Shown: piece after piece, positions 57,563-64,000 of the stretch
Layout: every line of letters begins with the position of its first letter
Position numbering within the stretch: position 1 is the stretch's first letter
NCBI GenBank assembly: GCA_031261455.1
Contig: JAISJP010000007.1
Span: 62,001-126,000 of the forward strand
Direction: 5' to 3'
Source of the DNA: Propionibacteriaceae bacterium
GTDB lineage: Bacteria; Actinomycetota; Actinomycetes; Propionibacteriales; Propionibacteriaceae
DNA length: 64,000 nt
Made by a program: the position numbers and the translations under genes
The notes under the pieces: model-generated
Databases searched by the model: none
What the model was told of the DNA's origin: nothing
The model's input: the letters and a program-made list of their open reading frames with translations, nothing else

Positions 57563-58654
57563 ATGACAATCACACCTGACATCGAGGCGGCCCACAAGAA
57601 CCCGCCGTTCGTCGAGCCGCTGGCACTGACCAACTCGATCAGCCCAGAGATATTGGACGACGGCGGATTCCGTCGGCAACGCAACTGGTTCTCCGGCCGT
57701 TTCGGCGAGGGCGAAGGCCTGTACCCGGTCGAATCCGGCCGCTACTTCATCCTCGGCTCCCTGGGCTGCGGCTGGGCACGGCGGCAACATATTCTGTTGC
57801 GCCTACTCGGTCTGGATGCTCACGTCGGCTTCTACCTGCTTACCGGCAAAGACGAGAACGGCTGGCTGATCTCACCTGCCGGAAACGACATCAAGGAGCG
57901 CTTCGGCTACGACCACCTGAACCCCTTCTATGTAGACACCGACCCCACCTACACCGGGCGCGGCACGTCGCCCACCGTCATCGACGGCCAGACCGGCAAA
58001 GTGGTCTCGAACGACTACCACCTGCTGCCCCAAGACTGGGAGACGGTCTGGGCCCCACTGCACAAAGAGGGCGCCCCCGACCTGTACCCGGAGCCGCTGC
58101 GCAAGGAGATCGACCTGCTCAACCAGCAGATCTTCGACGACATCAACAACGGCACCTACAAGGTAATCTTCGCCAAGCAGATCGGCCCGGCCCGCGCGGC
58201 ATTCGAGGTGTTCTACGCCCGCCTAGCCGACCTAGACTTCCGCTTGAAATCACGTCGCTACCTGTTTGGAGACAAGATCACCGACTCGGACGTGCGTCTA
58301 TTCCAGACTCTGGCGTCGTTCGAGCGCAACTATCGTCCCGGCATCGCCCACCTGTTCGGCGAGAAAGAAACCAAGCAACTCTGGGAGTTCGAGAACCTCT
58401 GGGCCTACGGTCGCGACCTGTTCGCACAGGGCTTCGTAGACGACCTCGAACTGTACTTCCTAGGTCTGCTCCCCGGCGAAAGCGGCGAGTACCTAGCCAA
58501 GGGCGGCTTCAACCCCAAGGGCTACCAACTCGACCTACCCGAGGTCTCCCTGGCCCGCTGGCAAGAACCCAACGACCGCGCCCAACTCACCGGATCCCCG
58601 TTCTACTCCGGCCCCGGCGGCGGCGGCTCCTTCGAGCGCTGGACCTTCGCCTAA
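57563..58654 (+). CDS. Divergent glutathionyl-hydroquinone reductase-like protein 2
   Basis: 363 aa from ATG 57563 with AAGGAAA upstream. It is a paralogue of the gene at 55022, with the same blocks: FRRQRNWFSGRFGEGEG, GCGWARRQHI (Cys69), GRGTSPTVIDGQTGKVVSNDYHLLPQDWETVW, KEIDLLNQQIFDDINNGTYKV and the identical last 19 residues. The altered thiol-binding segment NDYHLLPQDW is kept, so both copies share the change. Separate by 215 nt from the dipeptidase gene, possibly with its own promoter. Duplicate copies suggest two substrates or two conditions. Confidence 0.82.
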   Translation: MTITPDIEAAHKNPPFVEPLALTNSISPEILDDGGFRRQRNWFSGRFGEGEGLYPVESGRYFILGSLGCGWARRQHILLRLLGLDAHVGFYLLTGKDENGWLISPAGNDIKERFGYDHLNPFYVDTDPTYTGRGTSPTVIDGQTGKVVSNDYHLLPQDWETVWAPLHKEGAPDLYPEPLRKEIDLLNQQIFDDINNGTYKVIFAKQIGPARAAFEVFYARLADLDFRLKSRRYLFGDKITDSDVRLFQTLASFERNYRPGIAHLFGEKETKQLWEFENLWAYGRDLFAQGFVDDLELYFLGLLPGESGEYLAKGGFNPKGYQLDLPEVSLARWQEPNDRAQLTGSPFYSGPGGGGSFERWTFA

Positions 58655-58661
58655 GCCTGCG

Positions 58662-58703
58662 CGACCTCTGTATCCCGCGCGCAGTCGCAGGATCCAGAGG
58701 TCG
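58662..58703. terminator. Terminator-like stem-loop containing palindromic repeat copy 3
   Basis: CGACCTCTG (58662-58670) pairs with CAGAGGTCG (58695-58703). Enclosed is an imperfect copy of the dispersed palindrome (58669-58700, sharing AGTCGCAGGATCCA with copy 1). It lies 8 nt after the stop of the preceding gene. Confidence 0.5.
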
Positions 58704-58832
58704 TTATGGATTCTACGACTACGCCTGACGGCTCCGCGCAGAATAACCGGAGGGGTGCCCGGACAGACGCGGAACGACATGACGGGAACAACAATCCGCG
58801 CACCAAACACAACAGAGGTGCGTCACCGATCG

Positions 58833-59984
58833 CTACTGAAGCGCGGCCAACTGGCCGCAGGCGCCGTCTATTTCGCGGCCCCGCGTGTCACGCATGGTGG
58901 TGGGGATTCCGGCAGACTCTAGGGTCGCCATGAAGGTGTCCTGAGCGCGCTTGGTGGAGGCGGTCCACTTGCTGCCGGGGGTGGGGTTTAGGGGGATCAG
59001 GTTGACATGAACCCAGCCCCAGGTGCCGCGACGTTTCAGTTCTGTGGCCAGCAAACGGGCACGGGCAGCTTGGTCGTTGATGTCGCGAATCAGGGCGTAC
59101 TCGATGCTGACGCGCCGCTTGGTTTGGTTGGCGTAGGCCCAGGCGGCGTCTAGCAACTCCCCCACTTTCCAGCGCTGGTTGATCGGGATCAGCTCGTCGC
59201 GGAGTTCGTCGTCGGGGGCGTGCAGGGAGACGGCTAGGGTGATGGGCAGGCCCTCATCGGCTAAGGTGGCGATGCGTGGGACTAGGCCGACGGTGGAGAC
59301 GGTGAGGCCGCGTGCGGAGATCCCGAAGCCGTCGGGGGCTGGACGCACAAGACAGCGGATGGCGGTCATCAGCGCGGCGTAGTTGGCTAGGCCCTCGCCC
59401 ATGCCCATGAAGACGATGTTGTTCACTTGGGCTGGTGTGCCAAATAGCCCGGCCCGTGTCCGTGCCTCAGCGTCGGCCACTTGGGCGACGATCTCTGCCG
59501 CCGCTAGGTTGCGTTGTAACCCTCCCTGGCCGGTGGCGCAGAACGGACAGGCCATACCACATCCGGCCTGGCTGGAGACGCAGATGGTGGTGCGTGACGG
59601 GTAGCGCATGAGCACCGACTCGATTACGGAACCGTCGTGCAAACGCCACGCGGTCTTGATGGTCATGCCTTTGTCGGCGGTAAGCTCCTGCGCGGGAATG
59701 AGCAGTGTTGGGAAGAGGGGCTGCAGTTGTTGGCGAACGGGCAGCGACAGGTCGGTGAAAGTCAGCGGATCAAACTCGGCGCGCTCGAAGACGTGCTTGT
59801 TGATCTGTTGCGCACGGTACTTCGGCAAACCCAGTGCCGCAACTGCGTTTACCCGCTCGTCCGCGTTCAGGTCGAACCAATGCCTTGGCGGTTTGGTGCC
59901 TTTGCGCTCGAAGACGAGTTCGCGTTCCTCCCCGGCCTCGGCCAGCGGCGAGTCCGGCAGTGGCAGCACGTTTAGCACCGCCAT
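58833..59984 (-). CDS. rlmN: Dual-specificity RNA methyltransferase RlmN
   Basis: 383 aa radical SAM enzyme. The cluster motif [11 protein letters not shown] (CxxxCxxC) is in [20 protein letters not shown] near residue 130. [31 protein letters not shown] and [20 protein letters not shown] follow, with the catalytic Cys in [28 protein letters not shown]. It methylates C2 of A2503 in 23S rRNA and A37 in tRNAs. ATG at 59982-59984, one base after the cdsA stop, so co-transcribed with it. The last residues (from about 58833) are close to the repeat copy 3. Confidence 0.95.
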   Translation of the reverse strand: MAVLNVLPLPDSPLAEAGEERELVFERKGTKPPRHWFDLNADERVNAVAALGLPKYRAQQINKHVFERAEFDPLTFTDLSLPVRQQLQPLFPTLLIPAQELTADKGMTIKTAWRLHDGSVIESVLMRYPSRTTICVSSQAGCGMACPFCATGQGGLQRNLAAAEIVAQVADAEARTRAGLFGTPAQVNNIVFMGMGEGLANYAALMTAIRCLVRPAPDGFGISARGLTVSTVGLVPRIATLADEGLPITLAVSLHAPDDELRDELIPINQRWKVGELLDAAWAYANQTKRRVSIEYALIRDINDQAARARLLATELKRRGTWGWVHVNLIPLNPTPGSKWTASTKRAQDTFMATLESAGIPTTMRDTRGREIDGACGQLAALQ

Positions 59985-59985
59985 G

Positions 59986-61209
59986 CTAGCCCACGACTCC
60001 GGTGAACAGGTAGAACACTGGGGCGACGAAGATGATGGAGTCTAGGCGGTCCATTGCACCGCCGTGACCGGGGATGATATGACCGAAGTCTTTCAGTCCA
60101 GCGTCGCGCTTCATTATGGACTCAATGAGGTCGCCAAAGACGGCCACTAGGGACAACAATAGACCGCAGATGGCACCCAGCAGCCACGAGTAGTCCAACG
60201 CGAAGTGGCTGAAGACGGCACCGGCGGCAGTGCCGACGACCAGACCGCCGACGAAGCCTTCCCACGACTTAGCAGGGCTGATGCGCGGAGCCATCTTGTG
60301 GTTGCCGCCGACTGTGCTGGCCGTCGCCACCCCAAGGGCGTAGGCACCGGTGTCGTTGGCGATGGGACAGACGAGGCACATCAGCACCCCGGCCACCGGG
60401 TGTGCGCCGAGCATCAACAGCACGATGGACGAGCCGAGCACCGGCAGGTAGACCAACACAAAGATCGCCGTGGAGACGTCATTGACATAGCCAGTGGTAG
60501 GACCGAGCAGCCGCCAGACGCAGCACAACAGCATGACGACGGCAGCAGCGCCGATCACCACGGAGAATGGGCTGACTGTGACGGGCAGCGGGCTAGCCCA
60601 TGTGAGGTGGTCGCCTGCCAGGTAAGTGGCAACAAGGATTATCGGCGTGAAGACTGTAACGATCCAACCAATGGGCTTGGCCGTTGAATCCAGCAGCGCG
60701 TTGTTCAATTCCACAACGCCGATGGTGACAAAGATGGCCGCAAATCCGACGAACACCCACGGCACCCAGATGAGTGATGCGATGATGAACCCCAGCAGGA
60801 CTACCGCCACGATGGTGGCAACCAGCAGATTGCGTCCCCCCACCTGGAAACGGCCTTTCAGCGCAGTTGGAGATGAAGCAGGTGCAGATGACGGAGCCTC
60901 GCGAGCCGAGCGAGAATCGCCCAGCGACCGAGGATCACGTGCCGGATCCGGTTCGTACCGAAGGTCGGCCGCAACACTGCGGTCAGGAGTCCAAGGCTGC
61001 GTGGGCAGGTCAACGTCGGCATCGGCATCAGCGTGCTGCCGCGAGGACCCAACTCCCCAAGCCGACGCACCCACTGGTATGCCTGACCCCGCCCCGGGGG
61101 TCACCCCAGAAGCATCAAACGCTCCCGAAGGAGCACCAGGCTCCATGCCGGGCGGGAACTCAATGCCAAGAGTCTCCTCCGGCTCGTTGCCGTAATCGTC
61201 GCTATGCAT
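59986..61209 (-). CDS. cdsA: Phosphatidate cytidylyltransferase
   Basis: 407 aa. The first 125 residues are a hydrophilic Asp/Pro/Ser-rich extension, then eight or so membrane helices. The signature [28 protein letters not shown] near the C-terminus is diagnostic, with [18 protein letters not shown] before it. It makes CDP-diacylglycerol from phosphatidate and CTP in the membrane. It lies in the conserved rpsB-tsf-pyrH-frr-cdsA order, 13 nt after frr. Confidence 0.95.
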   Translation of the reverse strand: MHSDDYGNEPEETLGIEFPPGMEPGAPSGAFDASGVTPGAGSGIPVGASAWGVGSSRQHADADADVDLPTQPWTPDRSVAADLRYEPDPARDPRSLGDSRSAREAPSSAPASSPTALKGRFQVGGRNLLVATIVAVVLLGFIIASLIWVPWVFVGFAAIFVTIGVVELNNALLDSTAKPIGWIVTVFTPIILVATYLAGDHLTWASPLPVTVSPFSVVIGAAAVVMLLCCVWRLLGPTTGYVNDVSTAIFVLVYLPVLGSSIVLLMLGAHPVAGVLMCLVCPIANDTGAYALGVATASTVGGNHKMAPRISPAKSWEGFVGGLVVGTAAGAVFSHFALDYSWLLGAICGLLLSLVAVFGDLIESIMKRDAGLKDFGHIIPGHGGAMDRLDSIIFVAPVFYLFTGVVG

Positions 61210-61222
61210 GTGCCGACCGTGC

Positions 61223-61780
61223 CTAGACGGCCATCAGTTCGGCCTCTTTGGCCTTTACCAGCGCTTCGACCTGATCGGAGTACTTCTTGGTGAGGTCGTC
61301 CAGCTGCTTCTCGGCGCGCTTGGCGTCGTCCTCGCCAATCTCCTTGTCCTTCTCCAGCTTCTTGATCGCCTCGTTGGCGTGACGGCGAATGTTGCGCACT
61401 GCAACCTTGCCGTCCTCAGCCTTGCCCTTGGCGAGCTTGGAGAACTCCTTGCGACGCTGCTCGGTCAGCTCAGGCAGCACCACGCGAATGGAGTGACCGT
61501 CGTTGGACGGGGCCACGCCAAGGTCGGAGTCGCGGATGGCGCGTTCAATGGCCGGAAGCGCAGACATGTCGTAGGGCGTGATCAGCATGGTGCGCGCCTC
61601 GGGAGATGCAAAACTGACCAACTGTTGCAGCGGGGTGGGCGCGCCGTAGTAGTCGGCGGTCAGCTTGGAGAACATCTCAGGGTGCGCGCGTCCGGTGCGG
61701 ATGGTCGCCAAATCTTGTTTGGTGTAGTCAACTGCCCCAGTCATCTTCGACTCGGCATCTTTCACAATGTCAGCAATCAT
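61223..61780 (-). CDS. frr: Ribosome recycling factor
   Basis: 185 aa, usual length, from ATG 61778-61780. MIADIVKDAESKMTGAVDYTKQDLATIRTGRAHP begins helix 1, and the tail TEQRRKEFSKLAKGKAEDGKVAVRNIRRHANEAIKKLEKD is typical. With EF-G it splits post-termination ribosomes. Located between pyrH and cdsA on the same strand. Confidence 0.97.
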   Translation of the reverse strand: MIADIVKDAESKMTGAVDYTKQDLATIRTGRAHPEMFSKLTADYYGAPTPLQQLVSFASPEARTMLITPYDMSALPAIERAIRDSDLGVAPSNDGHSIRVVLPELTEQRRKEFSKLAKGKAEDGKVAVRNIRRHANEAIKKLEKDKEIGEDDAKRAEKQLDDLTKKYSDQVEALVKAKEAELMAV

Positions 61781-61885
61781 GGTCTTCTCTCGTCCCTCTG
61801 TCGTCCCTCTGAAGCGCACAGTGTGTGTGCAATTGGCGCACTCGGCGTGCGCAGGCAGCGCGCGCAACGTGCGCTGTTTGGCGCA

Positions 61886-62596
61886 CTAAACGTGAACCAC
61901 TGTACCCATTGTCTCACCTCGACAGGCTCTGCCGATGTTTCCTTCAGTTTCAAGGTTGAAGAAAACCATCTTCAGGTTGTTGTCTCGCGCCAGGGCGACG
62001 GCAGTGGCATCGGCAACCTTCAGGTCGCGGGCAAGAAACTCGTCAAACGTGATGTCAGTGAACATACGCGCTTCCGGGTGAGTGTCTGGGTCACAATCAT
62101 AGACGCCGTCAACCCCGTTCTTGCCCATGAGCAGAGCGTCACAGTTCATCTCCAACGCGCGCTGAGCGGCAACCGTGTCCGTGGAAAAGTACGGCATACC
62201 GGAACCAGCGCCAAAGATGACCAAGCGGCCCTTGTCGAGGTGACGGATGGCACGCAGCGGAATGTAGGGCTCAGCCACCTGCCCCATGGTGATGGCGGTC
62301 TGCACTCGCGTGGGCAGGCCTGCCTTCTCGCAGAAATCTTGCAGGGCCAACGCATTCATCACGGTGCCCAACATGCCGATATAGTCGGCGCGGGCGCGGT
62401 CCATGCCGCCAGCCTGCAACTGCTTGCCACGGAAGTAGTTGCCGCCACCGACAACCACCGCCACCTGCACACCGGATGCCGCAACCTCGGCGATCTGGTT
62501 GGCGATGGACGACACCACATGCGGATCGACACCTAGGCCACCACCACCAAACGCTTCGCCGGAAACCTTCAGTAGAACTCGTTTGTACTCGCCCAT
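61886..62596 (-). CDS. pyrH: UMP kinase
   Basis: 236 aa. The amino acid kinase fold starts [56 protein letters not shown] and [22 protein letters not shown] are characteristic. It phosphorylates UMP to UDP; bacterial enzymes are hexameric. ATG at 62594-62596. The 105 nt before frr contain an A/C/G-rich spacer with no clear element. Confidence 0.97.
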   Translation of the reverse strand: MGEYKRVLLKVSGEAFGGGGLGVDPHVVSSIANQIAEVAASGVQVAVVVGGGNYFRGKQLQAGGMDRARADYIGMLGTVMNALALQDFCEKAGLPTRVQTAITMGQVAEPYIPLRAIRHLDKGRLVIFGAGSGMPYFSTDTVAAQRALEMNCDALLMGKNGVDGVYDCDPDTHPEARMFTDITFDEFLARDLKVADATAVALARDNNLKMVFFNLETEGNIGRACRGETMGTVVHV

Positions 62597-62845
62597 GTCT
62601 TCCCCACCTGTGTTCTTTCATCTATGGACAACACGTTCGCGTGCCGCCCTTGAGCTTGCCGACCTGATCCCATGTCAGTGACAGCGGTCGTGTGCCCTGT
62701 GCGTCTTGAAAGTCTTGAGTCAATAATGCAACAAACGCCCCCCATGGAGAGGGTTGACTCTCCACAGAAGGCGCATGTTGATGTCAAGATGTTCGGCTTT
62801 CTTGGTTGTTACCGAAGCTCCAGTTTGTTGCGTTGCGTAGCTGGT

Positions 62846-63658
62846 TTAGGAACCGGCGGCGAAGCGGACGAAGCGGACGATCTGCACGCCAGCCTCTTCG
62901 GCAAGCTTGCCGACCGTCTTCTTCTCGTCGCTCAGCGCCTGCTGCTCCAGCAACACCACGTCCTTGTAGAAAGCGGCGATGCGACCATCGACGATCTTCG
63001 GGATGATCGCCTCGGGCTTGCCCTCCTCGACCGCAGTCTCGGCAGCGATGCGACGCTCCTTCTCCAACTCGGCCTCAGGGATCTCGTCGCGGGTGACGTA
63101 GACGGGGCTCATCGAGGCGATCTGCAGCGCAACGGAGTGCACGAATGCAGCGTCGTTGCCGTCGTACTCGACCAGAACACCAACCTGCGGGGGCAGGTCA
63201 GCGCTGCGGTGGTGCAGGTAGGTCTCGGTCTTGCCGGCGTACCAGGCCACCTCGGCCAACTCGATCTTCTCGCCGATCTTTGCCACGAGAGCCGCGATGG
63301 TGTCGGCCACTGTGGTAGAGCCGTCCAGCACAATCGCGTTGCCCGCGACGGTACCCTCGGCGTGCGCCTGATCCACGGCCTGGGCGATCTGGCTAGCCAG
63401 AGCCACAAACTCGGGGTTCTTGGCCACGAAGTCGGTCTCGGCGGCCAACTTGACCAGTGCGCCGCCGTGGGCAGCGACGATGCCGTTGGTGGCCTCGCGG
63501 TCGTTGCGCTTGGCTGCCTTAGCAGCACCGGTAACGCGCAACACCTCAACCGCACGCTCGAAGTCGCCCTCGGCCTCTTCGAGCGCCTTCTTGGCGTCCA
63601 TCATGCCTGCGCCGGTCTTGTCGCGCAGTTTCTTCACATCTGCAGCAGTGATTGCCAT
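62846..63658 (-). CDS. tsf: Elongation factor Ts
   Basis: 270 aa. The N-terminal UBA-like domain ITAADVKKLRDKTGAGMMDAKKALEEAEGD and the TDFVAKN motif (LAAETDFVAKNPEF, about residue 78-91) that displaces GDP from EF-Tu are present. The ATG at 63656-63658 is preceded by AAGGAAG. It follows rpsB. A 250-nt spacer separates it from pyrH. Confidence 0.97.
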   Translation of the reverse strand: MAITAADVKKLRDKTGAGMMDAKKALEEAEGDFERAVEVLRVTGAAKAAKRNDREATNGIVAAHGGALVKLAAETDFVAKNPEFVALASQIAQAVDQAHAEGTVAGNAIVLDGSTTVADTIAALVAKIGEKIELAEVAWYAGKTETYLHHRSADLPPQVGVLVEYDGNDAAFVHSVALQIASMSPVYVTRDEIPEAELEKERRIAAETAVEEGKPEAIIPKIVDGRIAAFYKDVVLLEQQALSDEKKTVGKLAEEAGVQIVRFVRFAAGS

Positions 63659-63723
63659 GTGTCTACTTCCTTGTGTTTTCGTAAGTCGAACTAGTTGCTA
63701 CTTGTAAGGGGGACGCTGCGCGC

Positions 63724-64000
63724 CTACTCGGCCGCAGCCTCAGCCTCAGCAACGGCCTCTGTGACGATCTCTTCGACCACAGCTTCAGCGACAGCCTCTT
63801 CGACGATCTCTTCAGCAACGACCTCAGCCACAACCTGCTCGACGGCAGCCTCGGCAGCGGCAACAGCGTCTGCACCAAGCAGTTCGCGCTCCCAGTCGGC
63901 CAACGGCTCAGCCTCGGCAGCAGTTGCGGTGTTGACGGTGCTGCGGGCAACCAGACCCTCGGCAACGGCGTCGGCGATGATGCCGGTGAGCAGTGCGACT
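63724..64000 (-). CDS. rpsB: 30S ribosomal protein S2, C-terminal part (runs off the window)
   Basis: 92 C-terminal codons ending at TAG (63724-63726). The visible part starts ALLTGIIADAVAEGLVARS, the end of the S2 fold, followed by EPLADWERELLG as in other actinobacterial S2 proteins. The final 40 residues are an Ala/Glu/Val tail with repeats (VVAEEIVEEAVAEAVVEEIVTEAVAEAE). It precedes tsf on the same strand, the universal order. Confidence 0.93.
   Translation of the reverse strand, partial: VALLTGIIADAVAEGLVARSTVNTATAAEAEPLADWERELLGADAVAAAEAAVEQVVAEVVAEEIVEEAVAEAVVEEIVTEAVAEAEAAAE

Noticed and set aside
61208..62536. A 442-codon + strand frame across frr and pyrH
   Set aside because: It spans two well-defined genes on the other strand and has no family signature.

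Overview
The window looks like a chromosomal segment of an Actinomycetota bacterium of fairly high GC. The evidence is the gene content and order: mtrA-mtrB, comF, hpf and secA in their usual actinobacterial order, paired clpP1/clpP2 with clpX, a GabD2-type dehydrogenase, a two-domain tmRNA with an actinobacterial-style tag (ADANRADFALAA), DUF2505 and Rv3235-like proteins, and frequent GTG/TTG starts. I cannot place it below phylum level with confidence.

Layout. 1-5150: start of trpS, a PHP phosphoesterase and a glutamate-type ABC importer (gluABCD) whose binding protein appears circularly permuted. 5200-13740: small conserved proteins, secA, hpf, comF and the mtrAB two-component system. 14095-16580: tmRNA followed by an accessory stretch with a hairpin-packed element, 23-bp iterons, a DUF4143 ATPase and an aldo/keto reductase remnant. 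16565-22314: TrmH-type methyltransferase, a TetR-controlled ABC exporter and an FAH-family enzyme. 22426-30795: clpX/clpP2/clpP1, an AI-2E family transporter, SDR, aldehyde dehydrogenase and trigger factor. 30850-31610: tRNA-Gly and tRNA-Pro, each with a hairpin element. 31688-45730: rpiB, ligA, pepN, pyrC, a DsbA-like lipoprotein, LOG protein, fadD, a GntR regulator, trpG and trpE. 46228-58654: S10 peptidase, then a peptide ABC importer followed by a GNAT/GST-like fusion, two divergent glutathionyl-hydroquinone-reductase homologues and an M19 dipeptidase. 58833-64000: rlmN, cdsA, frr, pyrH, tsf and the end of rpsB.

Main discoveries. (1) All three small stable RNA genes in the window (tmRNA, tRNA-Gly, tRNA-Pro) are followed by a 140-330 bp element that starts after the gene, carries an inverted copy of the T-arm, then related hairpins, and ends with a direct copy of the host gene's own 3' end starting inside the T-loop. 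I read these as a family of small non-coding elements inserted at T-loops. (2) GluB carries its normally C-terminal segment directly after the lipoprotein signal. (3) MtrB lacks its extracellular sensor domain and lpqB is missing from its usual place. (4) The peptide transporter/dipeptidase/GNAT/GST cluster resembles a thiol-conjugate processing pathway.
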